A DNA stretch of 5,090 nt, from NCBI GenBank assembly GCA_036506155.1, contig DASXSF010000146.1:1-5090 (forward strand), read 5' to 3'. The notes under the pieces are model-generated. The model was not told the DNA's origin and ran no database searches. It saw nothing but the letters and a program-made list of their open reading frames with translations. This stretch comes from DASXRA01 sp036506155. GTDB taxonomy: Bacteria > Actinomycetota > Actinomycetes > Mycobacteriales > Jatrophihabitantaceae. Shown here piece by piece: positions 1-5,090 of the stretch (the first letter of the stretch is position 1; each line of letters starts with the position of its first letter). The position numbers and the translations under genes were made by a program.

Positions 1-278
1 CTGGAACAGCTCGAAGAGCGGCCAGAGCGTTTCCCCCGCGATCACCGCTCCAGCGGCGCCCTGAGGTGATGGCTGACCACATCTCTAAGACCAGCTGCCC
101 GGCGGCGCACGCCGCTAACGGGCATCGAGGAGGACGACCGGAGCCACTCCACCCCCGGCCGCGTGGTGGACTCGCACGCCCGGCTCGGCGAGCAGACGGG
201 CACGACGCGGCACGAGAGTGCAGTGCGACCGCGACCAGCGCTGGCGTCGCGGAACCGGTCTTCCTCGGTGAGGGGTTG
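1..278. other. Window edge and spacer with no supported gene
   Basis: No gene can be assigned with confidence. On the plus strand the first 69 bases are open from the window edge to a TGA at 67-69 and would encode about 22 C-terminal residues starting LEQLEERPERF. The minus strand is equally open there, with residues such as GETLWPLFELF, and similar third-position GC, so the strand cannot be decided. From 70 to 278 every long open frame has the arginine- and proline-rich composition typical of antisense or shifted frames in high-GC DNA, and none shows a convincing ribosome binding site or motif. Confidence 0.3.
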
Positions 279-665
279 TCAGTCGTTCTCCTCGGCCGTG
301 ATGTTGCAGTTGCGGATCAGCCACGTTTGGCCGGCGGTGTCGCGCACCCAAGTGCGGTCTGGGCCCGACACGGCGAGGACGGTGGCGAGGAAGTCGCCCG
401 CGGTCAGGGTGCGGACCTTGACCAGCGGCGGGTCGGTCAGCGCCGGCTGGATAGTGAGGTTGAACGCGATGGCACCCGCGGTGTAGTCGGCATCGTCGCG
501 GGTCGCTTGTTTGCGAGCCTGGCGCTGCACGGCGCCGAGACCGGCCGGATCGTGCGGTTGCCGACCGGCCGAGAAGCCCGACCGCTCATCGGCATCGCGG
601 CAGTAGCGTGCGACGGATCGCGCCCCGCAGAGCGGCAAATCCGGACGTTCGACGATGTCGCGCAC
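279..665 (-). pseudogene. C-terminal fragment of an unrecognised protein
   Basis: I do not recognise this protein. The frame runs from a GTG at 665 to a TGA at 279-281 (128 codons). Its last 70 or so residues look like real coding sequence: normal composition, strong G/C third-position bias, and natural stretches such as DDADYTAGAIAFNLTIQP, LTAGDFLATVLAVSGPD and the C-terminus WLIRNCNITAEEND. The first 50 residues are less convincing, and no start with a good ribosome binding site is visible, so the 5' part may be lost or replaced. The opening residues RDIVERPDLPL faintly recall the N-terminus of PucR-type regulators, but this is too weak for a call. It follows the VOC fragment on the same strand after about 90 bases, so both may be relics of one block. 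It could also be a small intact hypothetical gene. Confidence 0.4.
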
Positions 666-755
666 GGACAGACTCAGCTACTACCTGGTCGATGCGTCGC
701 ACCACAATGCAGACTCCGTCGCTGTCGCGCCCGAGGTGTGCGGTCACACCGAGCC

Positions 756-947
756 TCACGCCACGCAGAACTCGTTTCTTTCCGGATCGTGCATCACCAC
801 GGAGTACCGCTGCAGGGTGTCGGTATCGATCCGGACCGGATGGTCGACTGTGGCTCCGAGGTCGACCAGTTCGGCCACCTTGGCGTCGACTGTCGCGACG
901 ATCTCCTCCATCGACGCGGAACGGTCGGCCACGAAGATGTCGAAATG
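756..947 (-). pseudogene. VOC/glyoxalase-like protein, C-terminal fragment
   Basis: Reading the minus strand from 947 gives 63 residues followed by TGA (758-756). They begin HFDIFVADR, continue with an amphipathic helix (VDAKVAELVDLGA) and end HDPERNEFCVA. This order is the C-terminal beta-alpha-beta-beta module of the vicinal oxygen chelate superfamily (Glyoxalase_6-like): HFD at the first strand carries the usual metal-ligand His, and DPExNEFC carries the usual metal-ligand Glu. Family members are normally 110-130 residues, so the N-terminal module is missing. No start codon lies upstream in this frame; the sequence instead changes within a few bases into the recombinase fragment in another frame. 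The piece is therefore a truncated gene fused out of frame to mobile DNA. A substrate cannot be inferred. Confidence 0.65.
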
Positions 948-948
948 A

Positions 949-1194
949 GGTGTTGACCGAGGAGGCCATCAGTCCGGACTCGCCGAGGTATCGGATGTAG
1001 AGCTCGATGTGTGCTCGCTGGATCCCGACCAGCGGGTCGAGGCTGTTGGTCTCGCACCAGGCGAACCAGCGGCGGAGTTGGTAGGCGTACAGCGCGTGGG
1101 TGTGCCCGGAGTACCGGGCCAGGTAGGACACCGCGGCACGCTGGGCCGGTGTCATCGCATCGGGCTGGAACGGAAGAAGCGTCGTAGCGGTCAT
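949..1194 (-). pseudogene. Tyrosine recombinase/phage integrase, N-terminal fragment
   Basis: From the ATG at 1194 the minus strand encodes 82 residues (MTATTLLPFQPDAMTPAQ... to ...SGLMASSVNT) that look like the N-terminal core-binding SAM-like domain of tyrosine recombinases. Typical features are the SGHTHALYAYQLRRWFAWC helix, 'LRRWFAWC' being the usual helix that grips DNA, and HIELYIRYLGESGLMASSVNT, the helix that normally leads to the loop before the catalytic domain. Intact members have about 300-400 residues with an R...H-x-x-R...Y catalytic domain; nothing of it remains, so the product would be inactive. The frame stays open past 949 but becomes arginine-rich noise overlying the VOC fragment in another frame. 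The ribosome binding site before ATG 1194 is weak; a GTG six bases further upstream is an alternative start. It marks past integrative-element activity here. Confidence 0.7.
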
Positions 1195-1296
1195 GGCATG
1201 CACCTGGCGAGCGAGACCAAGCCTCGCCACGGATCGCCGCACACATGGTGAGGCACCTGCCCCGACGCTAAGCCGCCCCCGCAGCCACGCCCGAGT

Positions 1297-1342
1297 CGCG
1301 GCGGAGTGACGCACCTCGTGAAGCGGGGCGCTCGAACGAGCG
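1297..1342. repeat. Imperfect direct repeat, copy 1, with a dyad
   Basis: Copy 1 has CGCGGCGG, two variable bases, then TGACGCACCTCG (22 positions, 20 identical to copy 2 at 3412-3433). After a short variable stretch with a one-base length difference, further similarity follows (GCGG-n-GCGC, then GAACG). The distal part of copy 1 is a perfect dyad, CGCTCG-AA-CGAGCG (1329-1342); copy 2 has CGCG-GAA-CGCG at the equivalent place. The two copies flank the sigma-factor operon about 2.1 kb apart. Whether they are attachment sites, ends of an old element or binding sites is not known. Confidence 0.5.
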
Positions 1343-1360
1343 ATGGTGGCGGTTAGGAGG

Positions 1361-1383
1361 CTCAAGGCGAGACTCGGCTTGAG
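1361..1383. promoter_or_regulatory. 23-bp palindrome, candidate operator or stem-loop
   Basis: The sequence reads CTCAAG-G-CGAG-A-CTCG-G-CTTGAG. The two 11-base arms are complementary at ten positions, with one G/G mismatch and a single central base. It lies about 40 bp upstream of the candidate ECF promoter of the DGPF operon. Its length and compact symmetry fit a dimeric regulator site; a hairpin with almost no loop is less likely to act as RNA. No regulator gene is visible in the window to pair with it. Confidence 0.4.
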
Positions 1384-1422
1384 TCGCTGTGATCCCATGC
1401 GCACCATCGGGGTGCCGTGCGC

Positions 1423-1449
1423 TGTCGATTGGTGGCTCTGTCGATCGTC
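1423..1449 (+). promoter_or_regulatory. Candidate ECF42-type promoter of the DGPF-sigma operon
   Basis: A TGTCGA box at 1423-1428 is followed, after 17 bases, by CGTC at 1446-1449. As I recall it, ECF42 sigma factors use TGTCGA at -35 and CG(A/T)C at -10, and a 17-base spacer is normal for ECF promoters. Transcription would start near 1456, giving a leader of about 30 bases before the ATG at 1489. Because the sigma factor is the second gene of this operon, the site predicts positive autoregulation. A second TGTCGA at 1439-1444 has no matching -10 box at proper distance and overlaps the spacer. Confidence 0.6.
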
Positions 1450-1488
1450 ATCTCCTCGAACTCCCTGTTCACGAGGAAGGATGAACCC

Positions 1489-1878
1489 ATGCGTTACACA
1501 CTGCTGCTGCACTACCCGGAGATGACCGCCCAGGAGCTCGGTGAGGATGCCCTCAAGGAGGGCATGGCTGCGTTCGACGCCTACGCGAAGGCGCTCGAGG
1601 ACGCCGGCGTGCTGCTGTCCGCGGAGGTGCTCGCGCCGAGCTCGGCGACGACAACGATCAGCCGAAAGACCGGCGAGTTGGTCATCCAGGACGGCCCGTT
1701 CGCCGACACGAAGGAGCAGCTCGGCGGCAGCTTCGTGATCGAGGTACCCGATCTGGATGCCGCGATCGCGTGGGCCGAGCGCGCGCCGTCTGCCCTGTAC
1801 GGCGATGTCGAGATCCGTCCGACCGCGACACGGTTCGTCGACGGCGCCTGGACGGATTGGACGTTTCCCGGCACGTGA
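1489..1878 (+). CDS. YCII-related DGPF protein, ECF42-associated
   Basis: A 129-residue protein of the YCII-related (DGPF/PhnB-like) family, a small ferredoxin-like fold whose members are probably cytoplasmic. The N-terminus MRYTLLLHYPE is the typical first strand, followed by a helix (residues about 22-40) with AFDAYAKALEDAGVLL. The family signature DGPF is at residues 68-71, with the usual continuation FADTKEQLGGSFVIEV and a last helix, DLDAAIAWAERAP. The ATG at 1489 is preceded by AGGAAGG (1474-1480) at good spacing and matches the family N-terminus, so upstream in-frame starts are rejected. The stop overlaps the ATG of the sigma gene (TGATG), implying translational coupling. DGPF proteins are commonly encoded beside ECF41/ECF42-type sigma factors; their biochemical role is not settled, and I infer only that this one works with, or is controlled by, its neighbour. 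Confidence 0.9.
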   Translation: MRYTLLLHYPEMTAQELGEDALKEGMAAFDAYAKALEDAGVLLSAEVLAPSSATTTISRKTGELVIQDGPFADTKEQLGGSFVIEVPDLDAAIAWAERAPSALYGDVEIRPTATRFVDGAWTDWTFPGT

Positions 1879-3116
1879 TGGACGGCTCGACGGATGTGCA
1901 GGTGCGGGCGGCGGAGATCGCCCGCACCTGTTACGGGCGCCTAGTCGCCCTCCTCGCCGTGACCACGCGCGACCTCGCGTTCGCCGAGGACGTGCTCGAA
2001 GACGCCTTCGAGCGGGCGCTGCGGACCTGGCCAGCGGCGGGCGTCCCGGACAATCCGGAGGCATGGTTGCTCACCGTCGCCCGGAACCGCCTCCGCGACG
2101 TGCTGGGTTCGGCGGCCACGCGCACGTCGATGCCGACAGACCCTGAGGACCGCCGACTGGCCACCATCACTTCCGTCGACCCGGACGCGATCCCCGACAT
2201 GAGGCTCGAGCTGCTGTTCGTCTGTGCCCACCCGGCGATCGACCCGGCCATCCGCACGCCCCTCATGCTGAACACGGTGCTCGGCATCGACGCAGCCCGC
2301 ATCGCCACGGCGTTCGCGTTACCGCGCGCCACCATGGCGCAGCGCCTCGTACGCGCAAAGCGCAGAATCCGCGACGCCGGCATCCCGTTCACCGTGCCCA
2401 CCCGCGCTGACCTCCCGACCCGCCGCGACGCGGTACTGGAGGCAATCTACGGCGCGTATGCGATCGAGTGGCAGGTATCCGGCGCGCAGGAGCGCACCTC
2501 CCTCGCCGACGAGGCCCGGTACCTCGCGGTACTGCTCGCATCGCTGCTCGACGACGCGGAGGCGTGCGGCCTTGCGTCGTTGATCTCCTTCGCCGCATCG
2601 CGCGCGGCAGCACGGGAGGTCGACGGCGTGTTCGTTCCGCTCGATGAGCAGGACGTGACGCGATGGGACCCCGGGCTCATCGCCGACGGCGAGCGGCTGT
2701 TGCAGAGAGCGACGGAGGTCCGGGAGCGAGCGAACGGACCGATCGGCCGGTTCCAACTGGAGGCGGCACTCCACGCCGCCCACGCCGCCCGGCGTCACAC
2801 CGGCAGAGTGCACTGGCGGGGAATCCTGCAGCTCACCGAGGCACTCACCCAGGTCGCGCCGACGCTCGGAGCCCGAGTCGCTGCCGCGGCAGCACGCGCG
2901 CACGTGGACGGCCCGGATGCCGGGATCGACCAGCTGGATCGTGACCAGGATCCGCTGATCGACAGATTCCAGCCAGCATGGGCGACACGGGCGCAGCTAC
3001 TCGCGGAGGCGGGTCGCTCCCACGATGCCGCCCTCGCCTACCAGCGGGCGATCTCACTCACGACCGAGCCCGCAATCCGCAGGTTCCTGCAAAGCCGGCT
3101 CCGCATCCTCGCGTGA
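1878..3116 (+). CDS. ECF42-type RNA polymerase sigma factor with C-terminal extension
   Basis: A 412-residue ECF sigma factor that should direct RNA polymerase to a small promoter set. Region 2 lies at about 10-78 (LAFAEDVLEDAFERALRTWP, then GVPDNPEAWLLTVARNRLRD). The linker leads to the ECF42-typical LELLFVCAHPAIDP (110-123). Region 4, the helix-turn-helix for the -35 box, spans about 125-168, with GIDAARIATAFALPRATMAQRLVRAKRRI. The C-terminal extension (about 175-412) carries a DUF6596-like part with FVPLDEQDVTRWD (252-264) and a TPR-like end (ERLLQRATE through AALAYQRAISL to RRFLQSRLRILA). In this group the extension is thought to replace a classical anti-sigma factor in controlling activity. 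ATG 1878 overlaps the DGPF stop and gives the normal N-terminus. No anti-sigma gene is adjacent. The gene appears intact. Confidence 0.9.
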   Translation: MDGSTDVQVRAAEIARTCYGRLVALLAVTTRDLAFAEDVLEDAFERALRTWPAAGVPDNPEAWLLTVARNRLRDVLGSAATRTSMPTDPEDRRLATITSVDPDAIPDMRLELLFVCAHPAIDPAIRTPLMLNTVLGIDAARIATAFALPRATMAQRLVRAKRRIRDAGIPFTVPTRADLPTRRDAVLEAIYGAYAIEWQVSGAQERTSLADEARYLAVLLASLLDDAEACGLASLISFAASRAAAREVDGVFVPLDEQDVTRWDPGLIADGERLLQRATEVRERANGPIGRFQLEAALHAAHAARRHTGRVHWRGILQLTEALTQVAPTLGARVAAAAARAHVDGPDAGIDQLDRDQDPLIDRFQPAWATRAQLLAEAGRSHDAALAYQRAISLTTEPAIRRFLQSRLRILA

Positions 3117-3462
3117 CGACCACCCGCGGCGCATCATCCTCACGACTCCGATCGAGGGAAGGTCAAGCAACAAGCGAGGTAGACTCCCCACATCTTCCCG
3201 GCGATTGGCACACTCCCGTCGTGCTTGGCGATCGGGCTGGCGAACGACATCCACACCGTCGGCGAGGCGGCACGGCACATCGTCGTCGTCTAGGCCCCCG
3301 ATCAGCGGCAGGAGCACCCGACCACCTCACCGACCCTCAAGACGCGGAAGCCGCGGCCGACTGTGCCGCGCAAGCCTGTCTACCGTGGTCGGCCCATTGT
3401 CGGCGTCCGGACGCGGCGGTATGACGCACCTCGCCGGTGCGGTGCGCGGAACGCGGCATGTG
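3117..3462. other. Intergenic tract with a short coding-like relic
   Basis: No intact gene is seen in these roughly 350 bases. On the plus strand a frame between a TAG at 3180-3182 and a TAG at 3291-3293 has 36 codons, no usable start, and very strong third-position G/C bias, with natural-looking residues LAIGLANDIHTVGEAARH. It may be the tail of a lost gene, but I do not recognise it. The second copy of the imperfect repeat lies at 3412-3457. No convincing Rho-independent terminator follows the sigma gene. Confidence 0.35.
3412..3457. repeat. Imperfect direct repeat, copy 2
   Basis: This copy repeats CGCGGCGG and TGACGCACCTCG of 1297-1318 in the same orientation, with only the two bases between the blocks changed. 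Beyond it, GCGG-n-GCGC and GAACG recur with a one-base shift, and a dyad CGCG-GAA-CGCG replaces the CGCTCG-AA-CGAGCG of copy 1. It ends a few bases before the CT core of the IS110 right end. Confidence 0.5.
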
Positions 3463-3473
3463 AGACATCCCAT
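3458..3473 (-). other. IS110 right end, CT core and right target
   Basis: On the minus strand this reads ATGGGATGT-CT-CACAT: the last nine bases of the element (left donor in the circular form), the CT core (3464-3463), then the right target half CACAT. The candidate RNA carries ATGGGATGTC as left donor guide, and ATGTGAG, complementary to CTCACAT, as right target guide. Confidence 0.65.
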
Positions 3474-3485
3474 GCGGTTACGGCG

Positions 3486-4703
3486 TCAAGCCGCGGCCTC
3501 GTGGAATGCGGGCCAGGCGGTGAGCTCGTCATATGGGGTGTTGGTCTTGAGGCAGCCGTGGAGGATTCCGACGAGTCGGTTGGCCAGCTGACGCAGGGCG
3601 GCGTTGTGGTCCTTGCCGCGGCCGCGGAGCTGGTCGCAGTAGGCACGAGCAGCCGGTGACGCGGTCAGGGCGGTGAAGGCTTGGCGACCGAGCGCATCGA
3701 GCAGTCGGTCGTTGTGGACGTAGCGGGCCAGGACGAACTTCTGCCGGCCGGACTGGCGGGTGATCGGGCTGGTGCCGGCGTAGTTCTTACGTGACTTCGC
3801 GTCGGCGTAGCGGTCCGGGTCGTCACCGAACTCGCCCAGCACCCGGGCGCCAAGAACGGCGCCGAGCCCGGGCTGGCTGAGGTAGATCTCAGCGGCCGGG
3901 TGCCGGCCAAAATGTGCGGCCACCTCGCCTTGCATGGTGGAGATCTCGGTGTTCAGCGTGGCCAGCACCGCGACCTGGTTGCGGACCGTGGCGGCGTAGG
4001 CGGCCGCGATCGCCGGCGGCTGGGCGAGGTGCTCGACGCGTAGTGCGGCCTGGATCTGTTCGGCTCGCTCGGCCACGTGTCGGCGTCCAGCGCGTCGCAA
4101 TGCTGCGGTGATCTGGGCCCGGGTCAGCCGAGCCGCCGCCGTGGGATCGGATGCCTTCGCGAGCAGCTCGAGCACATCCGGGCCGGTCAGATCGTCGAAC
4201 GCCTCCAGCGCAGCGGGGAAGAACTCCCGCAGAGCGATGCGCAGCCGCTGGGTGTGGCGGGTGCGTTCCCAGATCAGTGTCTTGTGCGCCCGAGCGACCA
4301 CCTTGATCGCCTCCGCCAGCTCACTGTCCCCGGCGACCGGGCGGAGCTGGTGCCGGTCCGTGCGGACCATGTCGGCCAGCGTGTGCGCGTCCGCGGCGTC
4401 GCTCTTGGCGCCCGACACGCTGCGCCGCTGGCGGAACCGGGCCGCCTGCAGCGGGTTGACCGCGAACACCTGGTAGCCGGCCGCGACCAGCGCTCGCACC
4501 CAGGGTCCTCGATCGGTTTCGATACCCACCACCACCTGGTCCGCATCGGCGTCGGCGTCAACATGCTCGCCGAGCAAGGCATGCAGCCTGGCCATTCCGG
4601 ACACGCCCGCGGGCAGCCGGGCCTTGGCCAAGCGACGTCCCGACTCGTCTTGAACTTCCACGTCATGGTGATCCTCAGCCCAGTCGTCCCCGACGAACAG
4701 CAA
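3486..4703 (-). CDS. IS110-family transposase (DEDD/serine recombinase)
   Basis: A 405-residue transposase. The N-terminal RuvC-like DEDD domain starts with FVGDDWAEDHHDV (catalytic Asp about D7), then VVVGIETDRGPW (E62) and GAKSDAADAHTLADM (D102 and D105). After a helical middle, including KTLIWERTRHTQRLRIALREFF, the Transposase_20 domain (about 270-360) has LSQPGLGAVLGARVLGEFG and YAGTSPITRQSG; the Ser of the QSG motif (S318) is the likely nucleophile. Enzymes of this family excise and insert the element through a circular form, guided in studied members by a bridge RNA. I prefer the TTG at 4703 because GGGAGG sits six bases upstream and the RuvC strand begins there; the GTG at 4727 would add eight residues but lacks a clear ribosome binding site. 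Length, motifs and frame are intact. Confidence 0.93.
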   Translation of the reverse strand: MLFVGDDWAEDHHDVEVQDESGRRLAKARLPAGVSGMARLHALLGEHVDADADADQVVVGIETDRGPWVRALVAAGYQVFAVNPLQAARFRQRRSVSGAKSDAADAHTLADMVRTDRHQLRPVAGDSELAEAIKVVARAHKTLIWERTRHTQRLRIALREFFPAALEAFDDLTGPDVLELLAKASDPTAAARLTRAQITAALRRAGRRHVAERAEQIQAALRVEHLAQPPAIAAAYAATVRNQVAVLATLNTEISTMQGEVAAHFGRHPAAEIYLSQPGLGAVLGARVLGEFGDDPDRYADAKSRKNYAGTSPITRQSGRQKFVLARYVHNDRLLDALGRQAFTALTASPAARAYCDQLRGRGKDHNAALRQLANRLVGILHGCLKTNTPYDELTAWPAFHEAAA

Positions 4704-4731
4704 AACGGTCCTCCCGCCTCTCGACACTCAT

Positions 4732-4746
4732 CTGCTGGATCAGCAG
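4732..4746 (-). other. Hairpin before the transposase start
   Basis: CTGCTG-ATC-CAGCAG on the minus strand forms a perfect six-base stem with a three-base loop, adjoining a self-complementary CCCGCGGG (4747-4754). It lies between the donor loop of the candidate bridge RNA and the transposase ribosome binding site. It could mark the 3' end of the RNA or reduce read-through and translation of the transposase. There is no T-tract, so it is not a standard terminator. Confidence 0.4.
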
Positions 4747-4916
4747 CCCGCGGGAGAACTACCAGCGGCCTAATGAACAAGTGCTCACGCCGATCCCCGG
4801 CGGGCACGACATCCCATCAGCGGTCCACCCTCCCGACCACCGGCGGGGGCACGGTCTCACATCAGGACTCTGCGTCCAGTGCGTTTGAGTGCTCACCCGC
4901 CAGCGGCTACCGAGCC
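4732..4916 (-). ncRNA. Candidate bridge RNA of the IS110 element
   Basis: Non-coding left end, read on the minus strand. A 5' hairpin GGCT-CGGT-AGCC (4916-4905) comes first. The target loop is closed by CCGCTGGCGG (4906-4897) with CCGCCGGTGG (4846-4837), two G-U pairs, and GCAC (4892-4889) with GTGC (4852-4849). Inside are the left target guide AACGCACT (4885-4878), hairpin GGAC-GCAGA-GTCC (4877-4865) and right target guide ATGTGAG (4862-4856). The donor loop is closed by CGGGAG (4835-4830) with CTCCCG (4756-4751). Inside are the left donor guide ATGGGATGTC (4817-4808), a hairpin with stems GTGC/GCAC and CGCCG/CGGCG, and the right donor guide TCATTAG (4776-4770). The 5' hairpin and target stem share two bases, so they partly compete. 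The exact 5' and 3' ends are inferred. Confidence 0.65.
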
Positions 4917-4942
4917 CGAGTCTGCCAACACCGGCCCGGAGA

Positions 4943-4960
4943 CCTCATTAGTGTGTTGCC
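4943..4960 (-). other. IS110 left end, CT core and left target
   Basis: On the minus strand this reads GGCAACACA-CT-AATGAGG: left target half, CT core (4951-4950), then the first bases of the element (right donor in the circular form). The candidate RNA matches both: AACGCACT against AACACACT, with one G-T wobble, as left target guide, and TCATTAG complementary to CTAATGA as right donor guide. Confidence 0.65.
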
Positions 4961-5007
4961 AGCAGGGCTGGTTGGGATGGGTCGGCAGCGAGTCCGGTCG
5001 CCGTGCC

Positions 5008-5013
5008 TACGCT
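5008..5013 (+). promoter_or_regulatory. Possible -10 box of a leaderless gene
   Basis: TACGCT fits the actinobacterial TANNNT -10 consensus and lies six bases before a GTG at 5020, the spacing seen in leaderless genes where transcription starts at the start codon. No clear -35 box is found at the usual distance. Confidence 0.35.
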
Positions 5014-5019
5014 GGTCGG

Positions 5020-5090
5020 GTGTCGACAAGCGAGAGGGCTGGCGCCGGTTCGGACGTCGGTGTGTCGGCCGATCGGAGTTGGGGGACGCG
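5020..5090 (+). CDS. Possible start of a gene, cut by the window edge
   Basis: An open frame begins at a GTG at 5020 and runs off the window after about 23 residues (MSTSERAGAGSDVGVSADR and a few more). No ribosome binding site precedes the GTG, but TACGCT sits at the distance expected for leaderless expression, and many actinobacterial genes are leaderless. Without the insertion sequence this start would lie about 70 bases from the 3463 flank, so the insertion separates it from whatever lay upstream but leaves the proximal promoter intact. I do not recognise the product. The frame is also open upstream of the GTG, so the start is uncertain. Confidence 0.35.
   Translation, partial: MSTSERAGAGSDVGVSADRSWGT

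Larger units (their letters stand above)
3465..4951 (-). mobile_element. IS110-family insertion sequence, complete
   Basis: A complete IS110-group element read on the minus strand: core CT (4951-4950), a left end of about 246 non-coding bases, one transposase gene, and a short right end of 21 bases, followed by the second CT core (3464-3463). The boundaries come from guide matching: the RNA segment at 4817-4808 equals the right-end sequence ATGGGATGTC, and the segment at 4776-4770 (TCATTAG) is complementary to CTAATGA at 4951-4945. There are no terminal inverted repeats and no duplication beyond the core, as expected for the family. Total length, about 1.49 kb, is typical of actinobacterial IS110 members. 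The long left and short right ends fit the IS110 group rather than IS1111. The transposase is intact, so the element may be mobile. Confidence 0.75.

Noticed and set aside
1..82. Minus-strand gene start at ATG 82 running off the left edge
   Set aside because: Third-position GC is low for this genome and no ribosome binding site is clear; two other frames over the same bases look equally or more coding, so no call is supported.
66..956. A 296-codon open frame on the plus strand
   Set aside because: Its composition is that of an antisense frame (many Arg, Gly, His, Val; no motif), and it lies opposite the VOC fragment and the hypothetical fragment, which have better coding character.
1439..1458. 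Second TGTCGA box as an alternative ECF promoter
   Set aside because: No CG(A/T)C lies about 17 bases downstream; the nearest CGA is only 11 bases away.
586..2064. A 492-codon open frame on the minus strand
   Set aside because: Only the part near 949-1194 (recombinase N-terminus) resembles protein. The rest is arginine-rich shadow sequence opposite the DGPF and sigma genes and over the VOC fragment, kept open by high GC.
3348..3498. AAGCCGCGGCC present at 3348-3358 and 3488-3498
   Set aside because: The motif is GC-rich and partly self-complementary; one copy is inside the transposase end, and the arrangement fits no element boundary, so chance is likely.
3464..4817. GACATCCCAT direct repeat (3464-3473 and 4808-4817) as the target duplication of the IS
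   Set aside because: IS110 elements make no such duplication, and this reading would leave only about 100 bases of left end. The repeat is better explained as right-end donor sequence and its copy in the left donor guide.
4897..4903. CT at 4903-4902 followed by GGCGGG as the left-end core of the IS, pairing with CCCGCC of the RNA
   Set aside because: It gave one partial donor match but left the left target guide unmatched; the CT at 4951-4950 satisfies all the guides, and GGCGG is needed in the target-loop closing stem.

Overview
This is a high-GC window with strong G/C preference at third codon positions, which suggests an actinomycete; the genus cannot be fixed from sequence alone. It looks like an accessory or recombined region: two intact gene systems sit among broken genes and repeats.

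Layout. Positions 1-1194 hold debris, all best read on the minus strand: a C-terminal fragment of an unrecognised protein (279-665), the C-terminal half of a VOC/glyoxalase-like protein (756-947), and the first 82 residues of a tyrosine recombinase (949-1194). The recombinase and VOC fragments abut in different frames, so a deletion or rearrangement junction lies near 948. Positions 1195-1488 are non-coding but signal-rich: one copy of an imperfect repeat, a 23-bp palindrome and a good ECF-type promoter. They lead into a two-gene plus-strand operon: a YCII-related 'DGPF' protein (1489-1878) and, overlapping it by one base, an ECF42-type sigma factor with a long C-terminal extension (1878-3116). 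The promoter in front matches the motif I recall for ECF42 sigma factors, which suggests autoregulation. Positions 3117-3462 hold no intact gene, but carry a short coding-like relic and the second copy of the repeat.

The most interesting part is an IS110-family insertion sequence on the minus strand (about 3465-4951). It encodes a 405-residue DEDD/serine transposase. The non-coding left end, upstream of the transposase, can be read as a complete bridge RNA with a target-binding loop and a donor-binding loop, each made of left guide, hairpin and right guide inside a closing stem. The four guides match the two element ends and the two flanks around one CT core found at both boundaries. This fixes the element ends, the pre-insertion target and the predicted circular junction. 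The element was inserted just beside the second repeat copy. The last 71 bases (5020-5090) may be the start of a leaderless gene that runs off the window.
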